Assembly: GCF_029338395.1 (NCBI RefSeq)
Contig: NZ_CP119809.1
Span: forward strand, 124,001 to 188,000
Reading direction: 5' to 3'
From: Halorussus caseinilyticus
Lineage (GTDB): Archaea > Halobacteriota > Halobacteria > Halobacteriales > Haladaptataceae
DNA: 64,000 bases
A model generated the notes under the pieces. It was given only the letters and a program-made list of their open reading frames with translations, was not told the DNA's origin and searched no databases. The translations under genes were made by a program, and so were the position numbers. This document shows positions 17,112-24,520 of this stretch, piece by piece (positions within the stretch are counted from its first letter, which is position 1; each line of letters opens with the position of its first letter).

Positions 17112-17122
17112 CACTTAATAAT
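17112..17122 (-). promoter_or_regulatory. TATA box of first subtilase
   Basis: Minus-strand ATTATTAAGTG is centred 30 bases upstream of the ATG at 17087. Confidence 0.65.
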
Positions 17123-17270
17123 TTCTGTAATAGAATGAAATTAAGTCGTTCTATAGGGCTTGACGGCGAATTACGCCTCTTTTGATGTATCAGTACTCGT
17201 AGGAATCGGCGGCGCTCTCCTCCTCCTCCTCAACGTCGATGGACGCTCCGGCCTTCCTCGCGCGCAGGTC

Positions 17271-17301
17271 GGGAGCGCGCGACCGAGAGTCGCGCGCTCC
17301 C
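17271..17301. other. Perfect 13-bp inverted repeat, 5-base loop
   Basis: GGGAGCGCGCGAC (17271-17283) and GTCGCGCGCTCCC (17289-17301) form a perfect GC-rich stem. It lies 170 bases upstream of the first subtilase and 150 bases downstream of the second, with no T-run, so a regulatory or DNA-structure role is as likely as termination. Confidence 0.85.
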
Positions 17302-17410
17302 GAGACACATAATTCTGCGTTTTCACTACATAACTATATATTGCTAAAGAATGGGCAAATATGTCTGAATCCTCATCCTCGGCCGTCGGACTGATGCCGA
17401 TAGCGTTCCG

Positions 17411-17437
17411 CAAAAAAGAACGACGCCGCGGCGTCGT
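17411..17437 (-). terminator. Hairpin plus T-run terminator of second subtilase
   Basis: On the minus strand the 18-base perfect palindrome ACGACGCCGCGGCGTCGT (17420-17437) starts 17 bases after the stop codon and is followed at once by TCTTTTTT. Confidence 0.65.
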
Positions 17438-17454
17438 GACGGTCCGGCGCTCGA

Positions 17455-18885
17455 TTAGGCCGTGACGGTCGTCGTCTGGGTGGCGGTGTTGCCCTTCGAG
17501 TCCGTGACGGTGAGCGTCACGTCGTAGGTGCCACTGCCCTTCTTCTCCTGCAGTTTGTCCGACCCGGACGCGCTGGACCCGCTGACCGAGGTGGTCGCGG
17601 AATCGACCGTAGTGGACTGGGTGAGCGCGAGGTCCACCGACGCGAGGTCCCCGTCGGCGTCCGAGACGCTCCAACTGACCTCGAAGCGCGCCCAACCGCC
17701 GTTGCTCCGGTTGTTGACGCTGAGCGAATCGACCGACGGTGCGGTGTCGCCCGTGCCGCCACCGCCGCTGTCGCCGTTGAGCGCGGCCTCAACGTCGAGG
17801 AGACCGTAGCCCTGTTCGTTGCTCGACAGGCCGAGGTCCTCGGCGGTGTTCTGGAGCGTACTCCGGGCCTCGGTGTTGCTCGCGCCGTTGGCCATGAGTT
17901 GGGCACCCGCGCCCGAGACGTGCGGGCAGGACATCGACGTGCCCGAGAGGGTGTCGTAGCCGCCGCCCGCGTACGTCGAGTAGATGCTCCCGCCCGGTGC
18001 GGCGAGTTCGACCTCGGAACCGGTCGAGGAGAAACTCGACAGGGTGTCGTCGCTGTCGGTCGAAGACACTGCGACGGCGTTACTGTAGGCGGCCGGATAG
18101 CCGACGCACTCGTTACACGGACCGGAGTTGCCAGCGGAAGAGACCACCAGCACGCCGTTGTTGTAGGCGTAGTCCACGGCGTCTTTGACGGTGGTCGACC
18201 CGGAACTCGCGCCGAGGCTCAGGCTGGCTACGTCGTAGCCCTGATTGGCGGCCCATTCGAGACCGGCGGCAACGTCGGAGAACGACCCGCTTCCGTCGTC
18301 GCCAAGCACCTTGCCAGCGTGGAGAGTGGCCTCGGTCGAGACGCCGACGACGCCCTCGCTGTTGTTGACGGCGTTCGCAATCCCGGCGCAGTGGGTGCCG
18401 TGGCCGTCGCCGTCCTCCCACGTCCCTTTGCCCGAGAAGTCTTTCCCGGTGCCGAGGTTGGCCTGCAGGTCGGGGTGGTCGGAGTCGATACCGGTGTCGA
18501 GGATGGCGATGTCCGCGCCGCTACCGGTGTTACCGTTGCTGTGTGCCACGTCCGCGTCCACGCGGTCGATGCCCCACGGCAGGGTCTGGGCCAGCGCTTC
18601 CACCGTGCCGTTCTCTTCGACGTAGCGCACGTTGGGGTTGTTCTGGAGGCCCTTGGCCGCCACTGCGGGCATCTTGGCGGTCACGACATCGATGGAGTCG
18701 AACTCCCGGACCGTCTCGTTCGCCTTGTCGAGGGTCTCCTGTCGGCCGCGCTCGGACGAGAATCCGACGTTGACTTCGACTTCGCCGCTCGCACTCCCGA
18801 GTCCGGCGAGTCCGGCCGCCGCTATCGACCCGCCAGCGATTTTCAGCACGTTACGTCTCGAAACGCCGTTTCTATTATCAGCCAT
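17455..18885 (-). CDS. Tat-exported subtilisin-like serine protease with Ig/PKD-like tail
   Basis: A 476-residue protease paralogous to the gene at 15507. Twin-arginine signal VSRRNVLKIAGG, propeptide to about residue 104, peptidase S8 domain with Asp130, His162, Asn253 and Ser317, and a different C-terminal domain (about residues 378-476) that looks like an Ig/PKD-type beta-sandwich (VSWSVSDADGDL, YDVTLTVTDSKGNT). The catalytic domain is almost identical to the neighbour at DNA level, while signal, propeptide and tail differ, which points to gene conversion after duplication. The ATG at 18885 is chosen over the longer frame because of the Tat signal and the TATA box 29 bases upstream. Confidence 0.95.
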   Translation of the reverse strand: MADNRNGVSRRNVLKIAGGSIAAAGLAGLGSASGEVEVNVGFSSERGRQETLDKANETVREFDSIDVVTAKMPAVAAKGLQNNPNVRYVEENGTVEALAQTLPWGIDRVDADVAHSNGNTGSGADIAILDTGIDSDHPDLQANLGTGKDFSGKGTWEDGDGHGTHCAGIANAVNNSEGVVGVSTEATLHAGKVLGDDGSGSFSDVAAGLEWAANQGYDVASLSLGASSGSTTVKDAVDYAYNNGVLVVSSAGNSGPCNECVGYPAAYSNAVAVSSTDSDDTLSSFSSTGSEVELAAPGGSIYSTYAGGGYDTLSGTSMSCPHVSGAGAQLMANGASNTEARSTLQNTAEDLGLSSNEQGYGLLDVEAALNGDSGGGGTGDTAPSVDSLSVNNRSNGGWARFEVSWSVSDADGDLASVDLALTQSTTVDSATTSVSGSSASGSDKLQEKKGSGTYDVTLTVTDSKGNTATQTTTVTA

Positions 18886-18907
18886 CTGGTAGTAAACTAC
18901 GCCGAAC

Positions 18908-18918
18908 CATGTTAAGTG
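18908..18918 (-). promoter_or_regulatory. TATA box of second subtilase
   Basis: Minus-strand AACACTTAACA is centred 29 bases upstream of the ATG at 18885. Confidence 0.6.
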
Positions 18919-19004
18919 TTTCCATAAGACGCATAATATAATTGATTCAGTGACGAATTTTACGGGTTCGGGCGTGACGACGACGGACTTCCGTCTGACG
19001 TAAG

Positions 19005-19013
19005 AACTATACC
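19005..19013 (+). promoter_or_regulatory. TATA box of sepF
   Basis: AACTATACC is centred 27 bases upstream of the ATG at 19036. Confidence 0.6.
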
Positions 19014-19035
19014 GCTTCGCTCGGCCCATATCCCT

Positions 19036-19392
19036 ATGGGCTTCATGAACAAAATCCTCGGCGACCGGGACGCACACACTGCCGAGGACTACGTGGAACT
19101 CAATCTCGACGACTTCGACACGGCGTCTGGTGACGCCGCGATGCAGGTCCACATCGCCGAGATACAGGGCCAGCAGGACGTAATCGCCATCAAGGACGCT
19201 ATCTACGACGGCGACCTCGTGGTCGCCGACATCACCCGCCTACGGACCGAAGACACGACCGTAGAGCGAATCACCAACGAACTCCAGCAGGTCGCCCGCG
19301 AGGTAGACGGCGACATCGTACAGAAAGGCGACGACCAGATTCTCGTCACCCCGACCGGCGTGAAGGTCAGTCGAGAGAAACTCACTCGCTGA
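19036..19392 (+). CDS. sepF: Cell-division protein SepF
   Basis: A 118-residue protein with the archaeal SepF layout: a short amphipathic N-terminal membrane-targeting segment (MGFMNKILGD), an acidic linker, and the SepF core (IKDAIYDGDLVVADITRLRTED, then VDGDIVQKGDDQILVTPTGVKV). In haloarchaea SepF anchors FtsZ rings to the membrane. The gene is alone, convergent with the FAU-1 gene 11 bases away, and has its own TATA box. Confidence 0.93.
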   Translation: MGFMNKILGDRDAHTAEDYVELNLDDFDTASGDAAMQVHIAEIQGQQDVIAIKDAIYDGDLVVADITRLRTEDTTVERITNELQQVAREVDGDIVQKGDDQILVTPTGVKVSREKLTR

Positions 19393-19403
19393 CGCTCCGA
19401 CTT

Positions 19404-20846
19404 CTACTTCAGGGCGCGCTCGACCCTACCCGCCACGCTTCGGGCTTTCTCGGCCAACTCCGGAGCGACGTAACCGTCTTCGACCGCCTCGTCTAACTCG
19501 TCGTCGTCCACGCGTTCGACTTCGCCGTCGGGGAACTTCACTACGTCCACGTGGAGGTCCACGTAGCGCGCCGCGTCGGGGAACAGTTCGACGGGCGTGC
19601 AGACGTTGACGTAGGTTCCCTTCTTCGCGCCGTCCTCGCTCCGGTAGACCGTCGGATACCACCACCGGCCCTCGCGGAACTTCGTGACCGCCACGTCGCC
19701 GGACTCGCGCGTCGTGCCGAGTGCGTCGTAGGTCCCTCGGCCCGACATCTGTCTGCGGACCGTGACCTTCCCCTCGCCGGGGGAACACTGCGTGACCTCG
19801 CCGCGGCCGAGCGAGAAACACCGGCCGTCGGGCTTGCCGTGGCGGATTTCGAGGCGGTCGCCCTCGCTCGGCCCGAACTGCCGGAGGGCCGCGCCCGTCG
19901 GAAAGTCGTCGCCGTCGGCCGGACCCTCGGTCTCGGCCCAGAGGTCTTCCACGAAGTCCACCGCGGCGCTGGCCGAGGCGCGGGCGGCCTTCACCCGGTG
20001 GTGGCCCGGCATCGTGGTCGTGACCTCGCGGCGGGCCTCGTCCAAGCCGAATCTGGACTCGCGGCCGAACCAGCACCACGTCGTCGTCTCGGGCGCGGCG
20101 AGTCTCCGGGGCACGTCGCCGCCCTCGGCGTCCTCGGGCGAGTCGGGCGCGTCCGCGAGCGCGGCGTCGATGGTCTCGGCCTGCGCGACTGCCCGGCCGA
20201 GGGCGTCGTCCATCGCGTCCATGCCCGCGTCCTCGGCGGCGTACTCCCACCGGACGCCCCAGTCGTCGGGTACCTCGGTCGGGAGCATCTGGGTCGTCCG
20301 GGCGAGTTCGGTCCGGGTCGCCTCGTCGCCGGAGGCCACCACCTTGTCGATGCCCTTCGAGAGGCTGGCGACTCCGCCGAACGCCTGTATCTCGGTGCCG
20401 AGGTCGGGCCGGTGGTCGGCCCACGGCGGCGCGGCGTCGTGGACCTGCACCCGAACTCGGTCGCCCTCGTGGATTCGCCGGTCGATTCTGCCGAACGAGA
20501 GGTAGCCCTCTCGGTCGCCGAGGTCCACGACTGCGCCGCCACCGAGGGTGTCGCTCACCGCGGCGTCGAAGACCGCCCCGCGCGGGGCCGGGTCCGACCA
20601 TCGGAAGGCGTCCACGCCGACTTCGGCGAGGTTCTCGGCGACCGCTTCGACCGCCTCGGGGTCGCCGGTCACGCCCGCGCCCTGCCGGTCGTCCGTGGTC
20701 CCGACGCTGGCGTCGTACTCCTTACTCGGGAAGTTCGCGTCGAAGCGCCGCCGGATGGGTGGCGAGGCCTGCACCACCTCGAACGACTCGCGGAGACGCT
20801 GGGTCAGCGCGGTGGTGTAGATACCGCGGATGCGGACGCCGGTCAT
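19404..20846 (-). CDS. Probable ribonuclease FAU-1 (DUF402 protein)
   Basis: A 480-residue protein. It begins MTGVRIRGIYTTALTQRLRE, carries an N-terminal S1-like RNA-binding region (ADHRPDLGTEIQAFGGVASL area) and ends in a DUF402 domain (YVNVCTPVELFPDAARYVDLHVDVVKFPDGEVERVDDDELDEAVE). This combination is that of the archaeal FAU-1 family, AU-rich RNA-binding/ribonuclease E-like proteins. The ATG at 20846 overlaps the TGA of the upstream gene by four bases (ATGA), so both are one operon. Confidence 0.9.
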   Translation of the reverse strand: MTGVRIRGIYTTALTQRLRESFEVVQASPPIRRRFDANFPSKEYDASVGTTDDRQGAGVTGDPEAVEAVAENLAEVGVDAFRWSDPAPRGAVFDAAVSDTLGGGAVVDLGDREGYLSFGRIDRRIHEGDRVRVQVHDAAPPWADHRPDLGTEIQAFGGVASLSKGIDKVVASGDEATRTELARTTQMLPTEVPDDWGVRWEYAAEDAGMDAMDDALGRAVAQAETIDAALADAPDSPEDAEGGDVPRRLAAPETTTWCWFGRESRFGLDEARREVTTTMPGHHRVKAARASASAAVDFVEDLWAETEGPADGDDFPTGAALRQFGPSEGDRLEIRHGKPDGRCFSLGRGEVTQCSPGEGKVTVRRQMSGRGTYDALGTTRESGDVAVTKFREGRWWYPTVYRSEDGAKKGTYVNVCTPVELFPDAARYVDLHVDVVKFPDGEVERVDDDELDEAVEDGYVAPELAEKARSVAGRVERALK

Positions 20847-21217
20847 AGTTCCTCGCGGTCGGTTGCGAACCGGACTCGCTCGTGGACCGTCGGGCCGAGG
20901 GTCAACTCGACCACCTCGTCGCTCAGCACCCGGCCGCCCTCGACGTAGACGCCCCACGAGTCGAACCGAAGCCACCCGCGTACGTCGGCGCTGTGGGTGA
21001 ACAGGTCGGCGTACTCGACCGCGTGTTCGGGATACTCGGAAGTGCTGTGGGTCAGGTCCATGTCGGAGTAGACGACATCCCGGTCCTCGAAGAACGATTC
21101 AATCGTCCCGGCCGTTCGCTCGGCGTCGGACGCCGCGGCGTCCGACGCCTCTCGGAGAGCGTCTTCGGAGACGCCCGCCTCGCGTAGCGCGCGTCGCGTG
21201 CGGGGGTCGAAGCTCAT
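20843..21217 (-). CDS. Conserved haloarchaeal protein cotranscribed with FAU-1
   Basis: A 124-residue protein of unrecognised family, beginning MSFDPRTRRALREAGVSEDA. A helical N-terminus (residues 10-45) is followed by a mixed alpha/beta region (ESFFEDRDVVYSDMDLTHST, RGWLRFDSWGVYVEGGRVL). The 4-base overlap with the FAU-1 start codon implies translational coupling, so a role in RNA metabolism is a reasonable guess but no more. The frame extends upstream to 21379 with shadow-like sequence. Confidence 0.8.
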   Translation of the reverse strand: MSFDPRTRRALREAGVSEDALREASDAAASDAERTAGTIESFFEDRDVVYSDMDLTHSTSEYPEHAVEYADLFTHSADVRGWLRFDSWGVYVEGGRVLSDEVVELTLGPTVHERVRFATDREEL

Positions 21218-21269
21218 ATGAGAACGGTCGGGCGGCGGTGCCTTCGGTGTAGCGATTCGGGAGAGTCTC

Positions 21270-21458
21270 TCAGTCGTCGGCGGGGACGGTGCCGGTCCAG
21301 TTGGCGTCGGTGGTGGCGCTCGTCGTTCCGAGGTCGGGCATCTCGCGCTCTTCCTCGGCGGGTTCCTCTGCTTGCGCAATCTCGTCGTTCTCGTCGTTCT
21401 CGTCGCCGCTCGGCGGTGCTGTGTACAGGAGTCCTCGACTTTCGCTTCGGTACGTCAT
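21270..21458 (-). CDS. Small acidic hypothetical protein, 62 aa
   Basis: Predicted product MTYRSESRGLLYTAPPSGDE and onward is Glu/Asp-rich in the middle (DENDENDE, EEPAEEEREMPDLG) and looks disordered. Acidic composition and strong third-position GC bias support coding, and a TTAAC box about 30 bases upstream of the ATG is present. Function unknown. Confidence 0.6.
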   Translation of the reverse strand: MTYRSESRGLLYTAPPSGDENDENDEIAQAEEPAEEEREMPDLGTTSATTDANWTGTVPADD

Positions 21459-21591
21459 CTTGTCAAAATATCTGGCCGATTCTGGTTGTTAAGCGTTCCC
21501 CTGAGAGTCTTAATGGTGTATTATCACAATTAAGGAATCAAAGGTCCTTCGGGAGCCAGATAATTGGTTCTGGGATTCGTAACGTCGAGCG

Positions 21592-22725
21592 ATGGAACGC
21601 GACCCGATAGAAGAAGGTGCGACCGACTCGGCGGACCTCTACGACATCGCCACGTGGGAGTCCCGGAGTTGGCTCGACAAGTTGTCAGGCGGGGTGTATC
21701 GCAGTTTACGTCGGTTGGGCCACGTAATCGTCGTCCTACTCGCGCTCGTCATCCTCGTCGCCCAGTTCGCGCTGACCGGACTGGCGGCCATCAGCGACCC
21801 GATAATCGGCGCGTTCGTCCTCATGTCGGTCGTCCCGGCGTTCGGTCTCGCCGCCTACATCTGGTACGCCGACGTGACGACTTCCGAACCGCTCTCGCTT
21901 CTGGTGGCGACGTTCCTGCTCGGCGTGCTGTTCGCGGGATTCGCCGCCATCATCAACACGCTGGCGGGCGCGATTACGCTCGTTCCGGTCGTCGGGATGG
22001 TGCTGTTCTTCTATCTAGTCGTCGCGCCGGTCGAAGAGGTGGTGAAGTGGCTGGCGATTCGGCTCTACGCCTTCCGGAGCGACCGATTCGACGCGGTTAT
22101 CGACGGCGCGGTGTACGGCGCGATGGCTGGACTGGGCTTCGCCACCATCGAAAACGCCATCTACATCACCCAGAGCATCGCCGACGTGGGCACTATCGGC
22201 TCTCAGCAAATCGCGTCGGCGGGCCAGACCGCCGCGGTCCGCCTGCTGGCCGGTCCGGGTCACGTCATCTACTCGGCGTTCGCTGGCTACTATCTCGGTC
22301 TCGCCAAGTTCAACCGGGAGAACGCCGGTCCCATCGTGGTCAAGGGCCTGCTCATCGCGGCGTTCATCCACGGAACCTACAACTCGCTGGTGACGTACCT
22401 GAACCCGCTCCTCGACGCGTTGGGACTCGCTGTCGCACCGGGCGTGGCGTTCCTCGGGTTCGTCGTCGTCTACGACGGCGTGTTCGGCTACCTGCTCTAC
22501 CGGAAACTCTCGCACTACCGGAACGCCTACCGGCAGGTGGACATGGGTACGAGCGTCAGTTTCGCGGACGAAAGCGTCGGACGCGACCGGGCCGACTTCG
22601 AGGAATCGACCGACGGCGCAGGGGACTACGAGACCTCCGAGGGGTACTCGGAGAGTCGGCGCGCCGCGGACGCCTCGGAGGGACGACGTACCGAAAGTCA
22701 GTATCCCGAAGGCGACTCCGAGTAG
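21592..22725 (+). CDS. PrsW-family intramembrane metalloprotease
   Basis: A 377-residue polytopic membrane protein with about eight hydrophobic segments. It carries all PrsW catalytic motifs: EEVVK (Glu148, Glu149, Lys152), ENAIY (Glu187, Asn188, Tyr191), and zinc-ligand histidines in GPGHVIYS (His224) and FIHGTYNS (His260). PrsW in bacteria cleaves anti-sigma factors within the membrane; archaeal substrates are unknown. The last 70 residues are a hydrophilic acidic tail. Confidence 0.93.
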   Translation: MERDPIEEGATDSADLYDIATWESRSWLDKLSGGVYRSLRRLGHVIVVLLALVILVAQFALTGLAAISDPIIGAFVLMSVVPAFGLAAYIWYADVTTSEPLSLLVATFLLGVLFAGFAAIINTLAGAITLVPVVGMVLFFYLVVAPVEEVVKWLAIRLYAFRSDRFDAVIDGAVYGAMAGLGFATIENAIYITQSIADVGTIGSQQIASAGQTAAVRLLAGPGHVIYSAFAGYYLGLAKFNRENAGPIVVKGLLIAAFIHGTYNSLVTYLNPLLDALGLAVAPGVAFLGFVVVYDGVFGYLLYRKLSHYRNAYRQVDMGTSVSFADESVGRDRADFEESTDGAGDYETSEGYSESRRAADASEGRRTESQYPEGDSE

Positions 22726-22744
22726 CCCCCTCTATCCCGATTCG

Positions 22745-23380
22745 TCACCGCTCGGGCGTCCCGAGGACTTCTGCGCCGCCGACTTCGAAGCCAGCGTCGT
22801 CGAGCAGTCGTTCGGCGTACTTTGCGATTACGTCCACCTCCAGATGAACCGGGTCGCCGGGTTCCTTCTCCGAGAGGTTGGTCACGCGGCGGGTCTCGGG
22901 GATGATGGCGACCGAGAAGGCGTCGTCACCGCGGTCGGCCACCGTGAGACTGATGCCGTCCACCGTCACCGACCCCTTGTCCACGACGTATCTGCCGAAC
23001 CCCTCGGGGACGGCGAACTCGTACTCCCAGTCCTCGCCGACCTCGCGCACGGCCACGACCTCGGCGGTCGTATCGACGTGACCCTGCACTACGTGGCCGT
23101 CGAAGCGCCCGTCGGCGGGCATCGCGCGTTCGAGGTTCACCGGGTCGCCAGCCTCGACTTCGCCGAGGTAGGTCTTTGCGACGGTTTCGCTGGCGAGGAA
23201 CACCTCGAACCAGTCGTCGCCGAACTCCTCGACGGTCAGGCAGACGCCGCTGACGCTGATGCTCTGGCCGCGTTCGAGGTCCCCGGTGACTTCCTCGCCC
23301 TCGATGCGGAGGCGACGGCCCTCGTCGGTCACGGTCACGTCCCGCACTGCGCCCGACTCCTCAACGATTCCGGTAAACAT
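22745..23380 (-). CDS. ribE: Riboflavin synthase alpha chain
   Basis: A 211-residue protein made of two homologous lumazine-binding repeats: MFTGIVEESGAV with SVSGVCLTVEEFGDDWF in the first, and GHVVQGHVDTTAEVV with TVDGISLTVADRGDDAF in the second. It dismutates 6,7-dimethyl-8-ribityllumazine into riboflavin. The bacterial-type trimeric enzyme in an archaeon is typical of haloarchaea. It is monocistronic, with a CCTTTTCACC box about 28 bases upstream of the ATG. Confidence 0.97.
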   Translation of the reverse strand: MFTGIVEESGAVRDVTVTDEGRRLRIEGEEVTGDLERGQSISVSGVCLTVEEFGDDWFEVFLASETVAKTYLGEVEAGDPVNLERAMPADGRFDGHVVQGHVDTTAEVVAVREVGEDWEYEFAVPEGFGRYVVDKGSVTVDGISLTVADRGDDAFSVAIIPETRRVTNLSEKEPGDPVHLEVDVIAKYAERLLDDAGFEVGGAEVLGTPER

Positions 23381-23937
23381 ACCAGATTTGTGGGTCTCGT
23401 CGGGTGAAAAGGATTGCGGAGTCGGCGAGGGGTCGCGCGAGCGTTCGACGCTGGACGACGACCACCGCCGACGCTACGGACTTTCTCGGCGTCTCGTGCG
23501 GCGTATCGGGCCGTGAACGGCGGCCGGGGCGTGCCCCAATCTTACTCCACCCGGCGCGCGCGGGCGCGCCTCCGTGGCGCGCCCATCCGCGCGAGGGAGT
23601 CGGCCGCCTCCGGCGGCCGACGAGGTTGGGGAGGCGTGAGGTCCGTGCGGTGCGGTCTGATTGGCTCACGGAGTAGCTAGCTTCCCAGATACTCCTGCGG
23701 TCGCAGTCGCGGTGCCGTCGCAATGCGGTCGCGGTCGGTGGTCACGCAGTCCCGAACGAGGTGTTGCGCTGTCGCGGTCTCTGAACATCTCGCGAACCTC
23801 CGAACGACTACCTTTTCAATGCTTAAGGAATTATGTAGAGTTATCAAACAAATACTACTATTGCTTAGGGAAACATGAAGCCGTCTCGCGACGTTCGCCC
23901 GCGGGGTTTTTGACCGCCCGCCCGGAACCGACAGGTG
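23381..23937. other. Divergent spacer holding repeat copy B
   Basis: The 557-base interval between ribE and the small membrane gene has no credible gene. It contains the dispersed element copy B at 23550-23684. The stretch 23790-23880 is AT-rich. Confidence 0.7.
23550..23684 (-). repeat. Dispersed structured intergenic element, copy B
   Basis: On the minus strand it runs GCTAGCTACTCCGTGAGCC, AATCAGACCGCACCGC, CTCACGCCTCCCCAACC, TCCCTCGCGCGGATGGG, ending CGCGCGCGCCGGG. It has two perfect hairpins: GGGCGCGCC/GGCGCGCCC (23562-23584, 5-base loop) and GTCGGCCGCC/GGCGGCCGAC (23599-23621, 3-base loop). It faces copy C in inverted orientation across the small membrane gene. Confidence 0.85.
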
Positions 23938-24183
23938 ATGAACAAACCGGGCATCATCGGTACGCTCCAACTCGCGGCGACGCTCGTCTTCGCGCTTCCG
24001 GTCGGTCTGCTCGGCGTCCAGTTCCTCCTTGATGGCGAGACCATCCTCGGCGGCGGATTCCTTGTCGTCGCGGTCATGATGGTCGTGTTAGAGGAGTACC
24101 TGACGACGCCGACCGACGTTCCCGGCGCGGTGGCGCGCAAGACGGTCGGGAAAGTGGCGAAGACGCCGGACGACGAGGAGTGA
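23938..24183 (+). CDS. Small two-helix membrane protein, 81 aa
   Basis: A haloarchaeal conserved-type protein with two hydrophobic segments at about residues 7-28 and 37-53 (LQLAATLVFALPVGLLGVQ; GGGFLVVAVMMVVLEEYL) and a short charged C-terminus (KTVGKVAKTPDDEE). Function unknown. It is the only gene between two inverted copies of the dispersed element. I use the ATG at 23938 instead of the GTG three bases earlier. Confidence 0.8.
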   Translation: MNKPGIIGTLQLAATLVFALPVGLLGVQFLLDGETILGGGFLVVAVMMVVLEEYLTTPTDVPGAVARKTVGKVAKTPDDEE

Positions 24184-24520
24184 GTCACGCCGTTTCGGCG
24201 ATTTTGTCGGTGGCTTCGACTGCTTGCGTCGGGATGGCTAGCGTTTCTCGAAGGGAAGCGACGGCAACGACAGAGGCGATTTAAAGAGAGCTAGCTACAG
24301 GCTTGAACCAATCAGACCGCACGGCACCGCAACCGCGAACCTCACACCTCCCCAACCGCCTGCGTTGCTCGGCCTACGGCCTGCGCTACTCGTCCCTCGC
24401 GCGGATGGGCGCGACCACTCGCGGGTCGCGCTCGCGCGCGCCGGGTGGTCGGTCGAAGTAGTTCGTGCGTCCGGTCGAAATCGAGAGAAAGGGGTCGCAG
24501 TGCGCTACGCTACCCGCGTC
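24184..24520. other. Convergent spacer holding repeat copy C
   Basis: The 337 bases between the small membrane gene and the helicase stop hold copy C of the dispersed element (24290-24446) and nothing else I can identify. Confidence 0.7.
24290..24446 (+). repeat. Dispersed structured intergenic element, copy C
   Basis: Plus-strand order: GCTAGCTACAGGCTTGAACC, AATCAGACCGCACGGC, CTCACACCTCCCCAACCGCC, CGTCCCTCGCGCGGATGGG, ending CGCGCGCGCCGGG. Hairpin arms GCGCGACC (24409-24416) and GGTCGCGC (24424-24431) pair perfectly, and a smaller hairpin GGCC-TAC-GGCC lies at 24371-24381. Confidence 0.85.

Larger units (their letters stand above)
17088..17454. other. Spacer between the two subtilase genes
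   Basis: This 367-base, partly AT-rich gap contains the promoter of the first subtilase (17112-17122), a 31-base hairpin (17271-17301) and the terminator of the second subtilase (17411-17437). No coding frame in it looks real. Confidence 0.7.
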
